From a virus, in the IMG/VR virus record IMGVR_UViG_3300031758_000011, positions 1 through 64,000 of that record: a stretch of DNA of 64,000 nucleotides; one strand, given 5' to 3'. The notes under the pieces were generated by a model. It made no database searches. It saw only the letters and a program-made list of their open reading frames with translations, and was not told the origin of the DNA. Made by a program: the position numbers and the translations under genes. Position 1 is the first letter of the stretch, and the number at the start of each line of letters is the position of its first letter. Of the stretch, positions 43,301-52,179 are shown piece after piece.

Positions 43301-44887
43301 CCATATACTTATATTATTAGTGGACCAAATGCTTATAATAAAAGTGGTACAATTAATTCTAGTAATACTAATATATCAGTACCAAATTTAGCTGTCGGTA
43401 CTTATACAATAACAGTTGTTGATAAAAATGGTAATTCAACTAAACAATCAACAACGATTGCTGGTCCACCTAAATTATCAGCGTCAGCTAGTGTAACTAA
43501 AAATGCTACAAACGCAACAGTTGGTGATGGTATTATAACAATAACTGGTGTTAATGGTGGTTGTGGTGGATATACTTATCAATTATTCAATAGCGATGGT
43601 AAATCAATAACTTCTGGTTCGGTTACAGTAACACAAATACCTTTTGAAATTGGAAATTTAGTGTCAGATAGTAAAGGTAGTGGTTATAAATTAGTAGTTA
43701 AAGATTCTTGCAATACTACTGTAGAGATTAAAGACTTAATAATTATAGGACCAACACCTTTGGTCATTACTGAATCTCACGTTGACATTCAATGTTTTGG
43801 CGGTAGAACATCAGTTACAGAAGGTATTATAATAACAGTTAATGGTGGTAAAGTACCTTACAAATACGATATAACTGGACCAAATAATTATACCAAACAA
43901 GAAGTAAGCGTTAATGGCTCTAATGTTAAATTAATTGAATTACTTGCTGGTCAATATAATATAACAGTGACTGATGCTGTAAATACTACATCATCAATTT
44001 CTGTGATTATTAAACATTTAACACCAGAATTAAAAGCTACAAAACCTTCAGCTGCTTTATTAGCTAAACAATGTGACCCAAATAAATATATAATACCTAT
44101 AGATATAGCAAGTGGTGTAATAAACAATAATGTTTATATTGTTTATGAAATTGGTGGTAAAGATAAAGTAGTAACAATACCGTATGTTAATAACCAACAA
44201 ACGTATTTTGAAATTCCTAAATCAGAATTAGCAAGTAACTCTAAAATGAATGTTTATTTGACAAATCAATATTTTACTGATACTAAGTTAAGATGTCTTC
44301 AAGATGGTAATTCATGGGTAAAACTTAATAAGAGTGAAATAGAATTACCTAATGTTGCATTGGAAATTAAAGATAGAAATAACACAAAACAATGTAGTAG
44401 ACAAACAGTTACTTTTAATTTTGGTATATCACATATTGACGCATCTTTAGTGCCATACACACAAAGATTACCATATACTTTAAAATACAAAATAAATAAT
44501 GGTGCAGAAAAAACTGTTACAATAAATAATGTTCAACAAACTTACACGTATATTGAAAGTTTAGGTTCGTCATTCACTGGAACAAATGTTAAAATAAATT
44601 TAACATTAATAGATAAAGTTGGTTGTGAGACTACCAAAGAACTTAACTTAACAGTACCAGCTGTTGAATTAAACGGTACAATAACTAGAACAACAACAAC
44701 ACCTAATAATATACAAACTTGTGAATTTAAAGTGTCGGCTAATGGTGGTATTGGTTCATTAACAGCAACACCATATAATTTAAATACAACATATGCTGCT
44801 GGTACTGGTGCATCATGCCCTTCACCTTCAACAGTAAGTGATACAGTTACTGATAGTGTAGGTTGTTCAATAGTAATAAATGGTTAA
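40304..44887 (+). CDS. Giant baseplate-operon protein with membrane helices and SprB-like repeats
   Basis: A 1527-residue protein. Residues 1-450 include MSKTIRIRTTPNGGDNYLKV, YGVVIGRVIVNNGFGVPNAK (a carboxypeptidase-like/Ig strand pattern) and TNASGDFMLFGVPVGTHTIH. Residues about 455-515 are strongly hydrophobic (FLCILLTIMLSIIVAVNSVL and LNAILAVICVIIFGIGVILG), enough for two or three membrane helices, followed by a Cys-rich stretch (CDYCIADKG, CCDCSN). Residues 600-965 are unassigned. From about 970, three repeats resemble SprB modules of flavobacterial adhesins: YGTAPYTYIISG...LAVGTYTITVVD, GGCGGYTYQLF, and IQCFGG...GGKVPYKYDITG...LLAGQYNITVTD. It probably sits at the distal baseplate and may reach or cross the host membrane; inference. 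Confidence 0.65.
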   Translation: MSKTIRIRTTPNGGDNYLKVKIDQEFDYLETLSLKITQEEAYRNFCSDYGVVIGRVIVNNGFGVPNAKVSIFIPIDDIDKENPLIKSLYPYEIVNDKDLDGIRYNLFPKYNEKNDPCYTPVGTMPSKREILDNPELEYIFTKYYKFTATTNASGDFMLFGVPVGTHTIHADVDISDIGMASQKPYDLIAAGTPEKFFDSNQKFKYSKNLDSLVQVKSLNTSVNVQPFWGDTETCEIGITRVDLDMNLNIKSNAIFIGSIFSDSDTDGVSKRCRPRRAMGTLCDQITTTGRIEMIRETSDGNIEQFDVDGGELIDEDGTWAYQIPMNLDYVVTDEFGQLVPSDNPSIGIATRANVRFRIGMNPAGDLDKRARAKFLVPNNPETEAEIDYEFGTNTKPTSFRSLYWNKIYTVSSLISRYQASKLNVRNFVGIKDVNACTGDKNPFPYNRVDSSGDPLYGFLCILLTIMLSIIVAVNSVLIPILNLVMRILNAILAVICVIIFGIGVILGAFPTWLLDVNKCDYCIADKGDPPKNTCCDCSNILPYIPCLSIQCPSSEGDTYAPGCYFGKGLEVLQQDNQGKKTVFYPGDGVNSWDDVFAGADDCLQSQLAEALNVFRFDFYNDWVNGSLYAFIVKFKKKRKGKTKFCEYDCEDFKGRGADSGVDTDKDGNRDNSCYTNYLLDSCYNGDPTDFLRWNGSEDKTFDSGGIADGVVKNVEIFFKDTKVDDVLYYAASMHDVKYKLFATDIVLLGSTETCDWQGMPSIYRLLQTTTYKLPPLTAEFENPDDKTSVESTGMVEQGDELLGLFFDINCLGIVMDYRQCLNVRHICEYGVTTDDAIEVNGVTVKPNGWLNHTTMDDDTGIYFRNVFYDLNKDLTYLKPSAPKYKFPLVPHNTNFNIINQNGKYGKPTYNFNSSTDNGVEYAKFRGYGGENIFTQPKHSYFFYFGLMPGATAIEKLNQRYFGICPRTITETLTIKAASVGASITNPTGSITFSVLYGTAPYTYIISGPNAYNKSGTINSSNTNISVPNLAVGTYTITVVDKNGNSTKQSTTIAGPPKLSASASVTKNATNATVGDGIITITGVNGGCGGYTYQLFNSDGKSITSGSVTVTQIPFEIGNLVSDSKGSGYKLVVKDSCNTTVEIKDLIIIGPTPLVITESHVDIQCFGGRTSVTEGIIITVNGGKVPYKYDITGPNNYTKQEVSVNGSNVKLIELLAGQYNITVTDAVNTTSSISVIIKHLTPELKATKPSAALLAKQCDPNKYIIPIDIASGVINNNVYIVYEIGGKDKVVTIPYVNNQQTYFEIPKSELASNSKMNVYLTNQYFTDTKLRCLQDGNSWVKLNKSEIELPNVALEIKDRNNTKQCSRQTVTFNFGISHIDASLVPYTQRLPYTLKYKINNGAEKTVTINNVQQTYTYIESLGSSFTGTNVKINLTLIDKVGCETTKELNLTVPAVELNGTITRTTTTPNNIQTCEFKVSANGGIGSLTATPYNLNTTYAAGTGASCPSPSTVSDTVTDSVGCSIVING

Positions 44888-44889
44888 TT

Positions 44890-46695
44890 ATGAGTGATGA
44901 TAGAATAAGACAAAGGTTAAATAGTCAAACGTCAAAGGAATCTGTTAACGTTGATAATTTTGTTAAAGTTAATTTACAAAACACTAGTAGATTAATACCA
45001 AATAATGAAATTTACAAAATAGTTGATGTTGATGACCAGTTTAATAAAGAAAGACAAGGTAGTAAATCGTATAGGATTTTAGGTACTATAAACCCTTTTA
45101 TATCAAATGTATTATTTAATTTATCTGATTCGTTAAAATCAGATAAATTCACATTGGCTGGGTTTAACTCTATGTCAGATTTTTTAGATTTATCTTATCC
45201 AAAAGATAATAATAATGCTGATAGTAACGATAACACATATCCTACAGCTATAGATAATTTTTTAACCGAAAGAGATGGTTGGTTTGGTTATTATAGTTCT
45301 GACGTAACTGAAAATTGTAAATATTATGACATGGAACCAACTAGGAATAGATTTAGTTTTTTACCAGATTATAACCCATTCCATAACACCAACAATTTAA
45401 AAAGCGTTAAAAATTGGGAATTAACAATTACTTATCCTAGTTCTATAGATGATAAACATTCTATGGTTTCTGGAGGGTTATTAATTGTTGATATTGAATC
45501 TGTGACTATATCTGATAAACAAATGACAGTTTTTAAAATCCCATGTCGTCATAATTTAAATATTGGCGATACGGTTAGATTAGTAGGTACAAATGGGTTT
45601 AACGGTGATTACGAAATCTATTCACTAGGTGACTCAGCAAATCAACTAAAAGATTATTGTTTTGTATTAGATATACCTACAACTGGTATTTTAACAGCAA
45701 ATTCTAGAATGAAAAAAATGATAGATGATGAAGAATGTATTTATTATTTTAGAAAATTTAAAAAGATAAAAACCAAATCAACAATCACAATTGAAACAGA
45801 TGACTACGATATCTATAACGCAAGTTTTTCACAAAACTTATTTAACGATAAATTACAACAATTTATTTTTAACGAAGATATTGACGTTACAAATTTAAAA
45901 GATAATTTAGGTAGACCATTAAGCGAACTATACTTAACAATAATCAAAACTAGTAGTAATAATTTATTTTCTAGAGTTTCATCTGGGTTAGAATTACCTT
46001 ATTTTTCAGTTTATGATTTAAACAATATTCCACAACACATTTTAAACGTCCCAGTGATACAAAAAATTCACAATGGGGTTAACACACCTTTTACATCTTT
46101 TAAGCCGTTAGAAACGACTGTACAGATAGATAACAACAATTCTATACAAGGTAACAATGACTTTTATGGTGATTTAGTTGAATACAACAAAAAAACATTA
46201 AATGAAACTAAATTAGAAGAAGTTTTTTATAGATTTAACACGTTGAATAGAGAAACTCCATCAACATTAAATTATATAAGTGAAAGGACTACAAAAACAT
46301 CTGGACAACCAACAGTTACAATTAATTTAGGACCTAGACACGAAGGATATTATTATAGAGCTCATTATCAATCTGTAATTAGAGTATTTTCTAATTATGT
46401 AGAACAAGGTGATGAATTTACCACAGATATCCCAAGTTATGCGACAAATTTAGGTGATGGTAGAATTATATGGAGAGACATGTTAGATATTGGTCAAAAT
46501 GATAGTGATGAAACAGCTATTGATTATCCATTCTTAAATGGCGCTCATTATTTGTATAACAATTATATGTTTAAAGTTAAAAGACAAGACCCATTTGGTA
46601 TATGGAAATTATATTGGTCAAAATTTCCATCAGACTATTTAGGTAATAGAATAACAGATAAATATAATATTACACCAACAGAAGATGTATGTTAA
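44890..46695 (+). CDS. Baseplate-operon structural protein, unknown
   Basis: A 601-residue protein, start taken at ATG 44890 (MSDDRIRQRLN), 2 bases after the upstream stop; an earlier TTG would overlap the previous gene. Features: VDNFVKVNLQNTSRLIPNNE, IYKIVDVDDQFNKERQGSKS, TINPFISNVLFNLSDSLKSD. It overlaps the next gene by 11 bases. Repeated acidic and aromatic beta-strand-like segments and its place in the wedge operon make a virion role likely, but no family is recognised. Confidence 0.6.
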   Translation: MSDDRIRQRLNSQTSKESVNVDNFVKVNLQNTSRLIPNNEIYKIVDVDDQFNKERQGSKSYRILGTINPFISNVLFNLSDSLKSDKFTLAGFNSMSDFLDLSYPKDNNNADSNDNTYPTAIDNFLTERDGWFGYYSSDVTENCKYYDMEPTRNRFSFLPDYNPFHNTNNLKSVKNWELTITYPSSIDDKHSMVSGGLLIVDIESVTISDKQMTVFKIPCRHNLNIGDTVRLVGTNGFNGDYEIYSLGDSANQLKDYCFVLDIPTTGILTANSRMKKMIDDEECIYYFRKFKKIKTKSTITIETDDYDIYNASFSQNLFNDKLQQFIFNEDIDVTNLKDNLGRPLSELYLTIIKTSSNNLFSRVSSGLELPYFSVYDLNNIPQHILNVPVIQKIHNGVNTPFTSFKPLETTVQIDNNNSIQGNNDFYGDLVEYNKKTLNETKLEEVFYRFNTLNRETPSTLNYISERTTKTSGQPTVTINLGPRHEGYYYRAHYQSVIRVFSNYVEQGDEFTTDIPSYATNLGDGRIIWRDMLDIGQNDSDETAIDYPFLNGAHYLYNNYMFKVKRQDPFGIWKLYWSKFPSDYLGNRITDKYNITPTEDVC

Positions 46696-47512
46696 AAAAT
46701 TTACAATAAACAGCAAGAATTTAGGTTCTGATTTTATTTATTTACCAGTTCCTTTTCAAACAGACTTTCAAGTAGCTGATAATTATGAATTAATTGAAGA
46801 TGTGTTTGTTAAAGAGCAAGTTGAAGCTTCCATCAACCCAATTGTTGATTACGAAAAAACTAGATTTTCACCAGTCAATACTAGTGGGTCTCAAATAAAT
46901 ACAGTTATATATAATTTAAATTTTTTAAATAATTCTAATACGTATTCTTCTTTTTATAGTGACATAGGTTTCACTAACGAAGAATTAGCTAATAGAAAAA
47001 ATAATTTTATATATAGTTCAGTTGATTTATTATTTTATGATACAGACAACCCACTAACACAAAGATTGGTTAATAAAATAAATATTAATTGTGTTTTAAA
47101 CAGTATTGACTTTGATAGTAACGGTAAAGTTAAACCAGCTAATCAAATACAAGTTAAATTTATTTTAACAAACCCATTTGTAGGTAAAAACACTATTTCA
47201 ACTGGTTATTATATATATGATTTTAAAAATCAATTAGCTATTAATCAAACAAAAGATATATATATGAAAGCTGTTTTTAAAAATGCTAAAACTGGTAAAG
47301 TTTTAAACATGATGACTAAAAACGCTCCACAATATATTGATAAATTAGTTAAAGAATTATATACAAAATATAAAATTATCAGAACAACAACTGGGTTTAA
47401 TTATTATATAGATTCAACATACCAAGGAAATGGTTTAAGTTTACCTAACAATAATGTAACTTACAACAATGAAACTGTCATTGTTAACTTATATCAAATA
47501 AATGCATTGTAA
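46685..47512 (+). CDS. Baseplate-operon structural protein, unknown
   Basis: A 275-residue protein starting MYVKKFTINSKNLGSDFIYL, with PVPFQTDFQVADNYELIEDV, NTVIYNLNFLNNSNTYSSFY and LLFYDTDNPLTQRLVNKINI. It overlaps the genes on either side (11 bases upstream; TAATG downstream), so all three are translationally coupled and probably assemble together. Beta-rich, no motif recognised. Confidence 0.6.
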   Translation: MYVKKFTINSKNLGSDFIYLPVPFQTDFQVADNYELIEDVFVKEQVEASINPIVDYEKTRFSPVNTSGSQINTVIYNLNFLNNSNTYSSFYSDIGFTNEELANRKNNFIYSSVDLLFYDTDNPLTQRLVNKININCVLNSIDFDSNGKVKPANQIQVKFILTNPFVGKNTISTGYYIYDFKNQLAINQTKDIYMKAVFKNAKTGKVLNMMTKNAPQYIDKLVKELYTKYKIIRTTTGFNYYIDSTYQGNGLSLPNNNVTYNNETVIVNLYQINAL

Positions 47513-48393
47513 TGGAAATTATTAAAAGAACGATAAATTTAGAAGACTATACTGATAGAGCTGACAAATCTAAAAGTTGGGGTGCTATGACGGCCGATAC
47601 ATTTTATATTAAAGTTTTATTGACGCAAACAATGGATGATATGGGTTTATATACAGATATTGACTTTATAACATATGATAAAGCTAATTCAGCAGTTGAT
47701 TATACTATTTTAACAAATAAATTAAGTAAGTTAAATATAACGTTTCCGTTTATGAAAAACGTTCCTAACCCTATTTTTACTAATCTAAACACACCATATA
47801 ATTTATCATATGTTTTAAGATATCCTACAAACGCTGAAAAAGATTATTATAATTATGCCAACGCTGTAGTTACTGGTTCTACAGATAGTAAATTAGAAGA
47901 TTTAAAATCATATAATAGAAATTTACCATATAGAACTAATTTTGATGTAAATAAAGAAACATATACAAATTATAAAGGAGACCAAATAATAGGTGTTGAT
48001 AGAATTAAATCATATGGAGAACCAAAAGTTTATGTGTTTGACACTATTAATGACGGTAATTTAGGTACTGATAATCAAACAACTGGGTTAAGATATGTTG
48101 AATATACTGGTAGAACCACAACAACAATTATTGATAGCGTTATAAAAGTAACACCATTAACAGTTGTTAATTTTATTGGTGAAGGTTTCAACGGAACTAA
48201 CATTTCATTAAGTGGGTTAACAAAAGAAGAATATTTATTAGGTATGATTTCTGTCCCAGAAGTATATGACGATGTATTTATAGAAAGAGGTGTTAATAAT
48301 GTTTTTGAAAACCATTTAAGATTGGCAGAAGTTAAAACATTAGGGGACATTGCAACTTATAACGGTGGTTATTTTAATGTAACAAGACAATAA
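47512..48393 (+). CDS. Baseplate-operon structural protein, unknown
   Basis: A 293-residue protein starting MEIIKRTINLEDYTDRADKS and containing WGAMTADTFYIKVLLTQTMD, VLRYPTNAEKDYYNYANAVV and FIGEGFNGTNISLSGLTKEE. Its start overlaps the upstream stop by one base. No family is recognised; co-expression with its neighbours makes a wedge or tail role probable. Confidence 0.6.
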   Translation: MEIIKRTINLEDYTDRADKSKSWGAMTADTFYIKVLLTQTMDDMGLYTDIDFITYDKANSAVDYTILTNKLSKLNITFPFMKNVPNPIFTNLNTPYNLSYVLRYPTNAEKDYYNYANAVVTGSTDSKLEDLKSYNRNLPYRTNFDVNKETYTNYKGDQIIGVDRIKSYGEPKVYVFDTINDGNLGTDNQTTGLRYVEYTGRTTTTIIDSVIKVTPLTVVNFIGEGFNGTNISLSGLTKEEYLLGMISVPEVYDDVFIERGVNNVFENHLRLAEVKTLGDIATYNGGYFNVTRQ

Positions 48394-48397
48394 AAAT

Positions 48398-48535
48398 ATG
48401 ACAGAAAAAGAAAAAGAATATAATAATAAGTGGTTACTTTCATACCATTTGTTATTACCTTTAAAAGAAATAAATAAACTATCAAATTATGAAATTGATA
48501 TGATGGTTGCTAAAATAAAACAAATAAAAAAGTAA
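48398..48535 (+). CDS. 45-residue small protein in baseplate operon
   Basis: A short ORF, MTEKEKEYNNKWLLSYHLLL followed by PLKEINKLSNYEIDMMVAKI and a basic end KQIKK. It lies 4 bases after the upstream stop and 1 base before the next start, filling an otherwise empty gap in a tightly packed operon, which supports it being real. Amphipathic helix likely. Function unknown. Confidence 0.6.
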   Translation: MTEKEKEYNNKWLLSYHLLLPLKEINKLSNYEIDMMVAKIKQIKK

Positions 48536-48536
48536 T

Positions 48537-49460
48537 ATGGCTACTGGAACATACGGAACAATAAGACCAGCGGATATTTCACCAGAAGATGTTGAAATAT
48601 TTTATCATTTTACCCCAACTAGAGATAAAAATGATGACCCTACATTCACTAAATTAAATTCAGTTGATGTTTTACAAAAAGTTGATAACCCTAATAAATC
48701 ATTATCAAATGTAACAACATTTGAAATATTTGGTGGTGTATATACATTAAAATTACCAGTTTCTGATTTTTCAGCAAAAGGTTTTTATACTATTGTTATC
48801 AGACCAGCTGAAATCAGAGTTAAAATTGTTGACGTTGGTGTTTTATCGGCATACCCAGATATTAAAGGTATTTTATTTGATATTGCTAGCGTACCTACTG
48901 AATTTGCAAATAAATTTGAGAATAATGGGTTAACTGGTTATAGAATTGAATATTTAAATTCATCTACATCAACAACTGATGCTAAAATAAATAATTTTTA
49001 TAGAATAATAACTTCTAACAACAGAGCAGAACCAGTTAATCAAAACTTAACTAACTCTAGTCAAAAGGCTATTAGATATCGTTTAAATGATAATTCTAGT
49101 TTAATTTTTTGTACGTTGACTCCTTCGTCAGCACCTAACGTTAAACCTAACGCTACGCCATTTATCGGACAACCCAATCAACAAGTTATTATTACAAATA
49201 CATTTTTCAATCCAATAATGCTTGAAGTTGAAATGGTTGAACACGATTTTGAAACTTTAGCATATGCATTGTATGGAAATCAAACAAAAAGTATTGAAGA
49301 TGGTATTTATACAATATATAACTTTAGTAACAATATTTATAAACAATACAGCTTGTATGAAATTAAAGACCAGTTTTCTGGTAAACAATTGTTTGAAGTT
49401 AGAGAACAAAGAAATGTTATTGATTTTTCAAAAGCATTTTCAAATATTACAACTATTTAA
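48537..49460 (+). CDS. Tail/baseplate structural protein, unknown
   Basis: A 307-residue protein with MATGTYGTIRPADISPEDVE, IFYHFTPTRDKNDDPTFTKL, FEIFGGVYTLKLPVSDFSAK and GFYTIVIRPAEIRVKIVDVG. The beta-rich N-terminal half (an Ig-like or wedge connector pattern) and operon position suggest a wedge component. No specific family recognised. Confidence 0.6.
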   Translation: MATGTYGTIRPADISPEDVEIFYHFTPTRDKNDDPTFTKLNSVDVLQKVDNPNKSLSNVTTFEIFGGVYTLKLPVSDFSAKGFYTIVIRPAEIRVKIVDVGVLSAYPDIKGILFDIASVPTEFANKFENNGLTGYRIEYLNSSTSTTDAKINNFYRIITSNNRAEPVNQNLTNSSQKAIRYRLNDNSSLIFCTLTPSSAPNVKPNATPFIGQPNQQVIITNTFFNPIMLEVEMVEHDFETLAYALYGNQTKSIEDGIYTIYNFSNNIYKQYSLYEIKDQFSGKQLFEVREQRNVIDFSKAFSNITTI

Positions 49461-49475
49461 AAATTAAATTGATAA

Positions 49476-52166
49476 ATGGCTAAAAAGATTAAAGTACCTG
49501 GGTATTCTAAAAAAACAATATACAATAGAAATATAGAATACTCTGAATATAGTCCAGACCTAGTTGGTTTACAGTTAACCAACAATGGTGGTAACGTTTT
49601 ATTCACTATGGGTAACTTTAGCGTGACAACAAATTTAGACCCTAAAGTAGACAAACAGTATATTACTAATAATTTTTCAAAGTTTTACACTATTGATGAA
49701 TTAACTGCGAATGAAGCTCAATTTCAACAATTAGTTAAAGCAAACGCAAAAACTGTTTTAAGATTAGATTCAACAAATCTTAAAAACCATGCATTGTTTG
49801 GTTCAATGAGTGAATACTTTAGAGTTACGTTAGAAGATATCATTATCAATTGGCCAGCATCATTATATGTTAATGCGATTAATCCATCTAATAGTATTGT
49901 CACTAATACATATGAAGACTATTCGTATGATGTTTTAACAAACTTATCAACATTTAAAGTAAGTACAAATGCTCTTATTAACAAATTTGACATTAATTAT
50001 GTTGAAACTGGAACTTTACTTAACACTTTCAATGAAGTAAATCAACTTAGAGATTTAGTTATTAATTTTTTAGAATATTGTGTTTTTGTTAATGACGTTG
50101 AATATAACATAATTGATTTTATTGGTGCTAGCGATGTTGTTGATGATTATATTTATTTAACAGTTGTTGGAGACCCTTTTTCTAATGGTACTATATATCA
50201 AACAATCACGTATCATATTAAACCAAAAACATCAGTAACAAATCTATTTTTTAACACATTAGATGGGTTGAAAAAAGATTTGCTAAATTTAACGACAATA
50301 CCAAAATATACAACAAGTTTTGAATATCCAGAAAAAACAGAAACTGGTCAATTAATAACTAGAACTAAAACACTAACATGGCCAGTAAAAGATGGTTACA
50401 ATTTAGAATTTAATAGCAACGATTATGAAGACTATGTAACTGAAATATTAGACATGGTCAACAAATTTGACGCTGTTGAAACTAACTTAATGGCTAGATT
50501 TTTGGTGTCTGAATCAATATCTAGTTTTGATACATTACCAGTACATTTAGATGAATTACACCAAGACACTACTACTGGACAAAAAGTAACAAAAACGTTA
50601 AATATCTATGGTAGGATGTTTGACGACATAAACAAATATATTAAAGGTATTTCTTTTGCACATGTCGTTACATACAACAAAAAGAACAACATGCCAGACA
50701 AATATTTAAAAGATTTGGCAAGAGTTTTAGGTTGGGAATTAATAACTTCGGTTTTAGGTGATGATTTATTAGAAACTTTCACAAAAAGTGAGAAATCTAG
50801 CTATAAAGGTCAATCAGTAGGTATGACACCAGTTGAGGTTGATATTGAATTATGGAGAAGATTAATTTTAAATTCACCATGGATTTGGAAATCAAAAGGT
50901 GCTAGAAAATCTGTTGAGTTCTTATTAAAATTTTTAGGTATACCTAATGGGTTAATAACTTTTAATGAACATATTTACGTAGCTGATGGACCGATAGATA
51001 TTGATTTATTTATTGAAACGTTAGATGCTAATGGATTAGATACGGATTTAACTTTATATCCAGTCGATTCTGACGGTTACCCAAAACCATTACCAAATAC
51101 TGAGGATATGTACTTCCAAAATTATGGTTTATGGTATAGACAAACTGGCGGTCAAATGGCCGATATTGATATATTATTAGGTAATAATCCTCACGTAGGT
51201 CCTTATGATGGTGGTTCTATGTATATTAACCAATTTAGAACGCTTATACCTAATTTTTCAACAGTAACAGTCACTACTAGCGCACAAGTAATTAATTCTA
51301 GTAATCTATTTACAAATTACAATTTAGGTGTTATTAATGGTTATAATGGTCAAACATACATTGATGTAGTTGATGATATGGGACATGAATTAGATAAGTG
51401 TTATGTTTATACAGCTGATGTAATTCCAGACCCAATGCCAACACAAACATTAAGTGTTTGTGGTTGTCCATGTGACGGTGATGATGATATATTAAGAGTT
51501 TGTGTTAATAAATCTATTTCAAGTAAGTTACCATGTGATAATTTAATAAGCAAAACATTAGATGAAACAACTGGTATTTATGTGTTTAAATTATATGAAA
51601 AAGATGCAAAAGGGGTTCCAATTAAAAATAACACAGCTAGTGAGTATGAAAGTATTTTTATAGATAAAGAATGTTGTAAATCTTTTGGTGGTACATCGTT
51701 TTTCTTTGAGAGTCAACTCCAAGAAGGGTTAAACACACCAGATGCTATTAATATGTTTACTAGTGGTAATATTTGTTGTGGAAGTAATAAATGTGGATGT
51801 ACAGCAGCGTGTAAATGGACTATAAGAGAATATTTTTTTGATAATAATGGAAATATAACTGCTGGTGATATCTTACAACCAACTACAGTTCCAGCTGGTT
51901 CTAATAACAAATATTTAACTTTTAAAACTTTTTATGGTGATGGTAGGTACGCTTTAGTAACACCAGATGGGAGTCATTGCCCTTCATATTATACCATACC
52001 AACACAAATAACTGACCCTTACACAAACATTAAAGGGTTTGGTTGTCAATTAACTAATGCTGGTATTGCAGATTTAAATTTAGGATTAGAAGGGTATATA
52101 TATAATTATATAAAAGATAAAATAGAAAATACAATAGGTTGTTGCGACCCATTAAACAGAAGATAA
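49476..52166 (+). CDS. Baseplate wedge-type protein, P2 I/gp7-like segment, Cys-rich C-terminus
   Basis: An 896-residue protein. The middle contains KKNNMPDKYLKDLARVLGWE and later LWRRLILNSPWIWKSKGARK, then SVEFLLKFLGIPNGLITFNE. This arrangement (a helix, then an ILNSPWIWKSKGTR-like turn and a helical pair before a beta domain) resembles the tail protein I / wedge component that joins gp6-type rings to fibres. The C-terminal 200 residues are rich in cysteine (SVCGCPCDGDDD, KECCKSFGG, NICCGSNKCGCTAACKW), perhaps for metal or disulphide stabilisation. The next gene is another giant protein. Assignment by resemblance, moderately sure. Confidence 0.6.
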   Translation: MAKKIKVPGYSKKTIYNRNIEYSEYSPDLVGLQLTNNGGNVLFTMGNFSVTTNLDPKVDKQYITNNFSKFYTIDELTANEAQFQQLVKANAKTVLRLDSTNLKNHALFGSMSEYFRVTLEDIIINWPASLYVNAINPSNSIVTNTYEDYSYDVLTNLSTFKVSTNALINKFDINYVETGTLLNTFNEVNQLRDLVINFLEYCVFVNDVEYNIIDFIGASDVVDDYIYLTVVGDPFSNGTIYQTITYHIKPKTSVTNLFFNTLDGLKKDLLNLTTIPKYTTSFEYPEKTETGQLITRTKTLTWPVKDGYNLEFNSNDYEDYVTEILDMVNKFDAVETNLMARFLVSESISSFDTLPVHLDELHQDTTTGQKVTKTLNIYGRMFDDINKYIKGISFAHVVTYNKKNNMPDKYLKDLARVLGWELITSVLGDDLLETFTKSEKSSYKGQSVGMTPVEVDIELWRRLILNSPWIWKSKGARKSVEFLLKFLGIPNGLITFNEHIYVADGPIDIDLFIETLDANGLDTDLTLYPVDSDGYPKPLPNTEDMYFQNYGLWYRQTGGQMADIDILLGNNPHVGPYDGGSMYINQFRTLIPNFSTVTVTTSAQVINSSNLFTNYNLGVINGYNGQTYIDVVDDMGHELDKCYVYTADVIPDPMPTQTLSVCGCPCDGDDDILRVCVNKSISSKLPCDNLISKTLDETTGIYVFKLYEKDAKGVPIKNNTASEYESIFIDKECCKSFGGTSFFFESQLQEGLNTPDAINMFTSGNICCGSNKCGCTAACKWTIREYFFDNNGNITAGDILQPTTVPAGSNNKYLTFKTFYGDGRYALVTPDGSHCPSYYTIPTQITDPYTNIKGFGCQLTNAGIADLNLGLEGYIYNYIKDKIENTIGCCDPLNRR

Positions 52167-52179
52167 AATTAATTAAGGT

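Noticed and set aside
44863-44889. TTG-initiated extension of the gene at 44890
   Set aside because: It overlaps the conserved end of the previous gene, and the ATG at 44890 has the spacing seen at other junctions.
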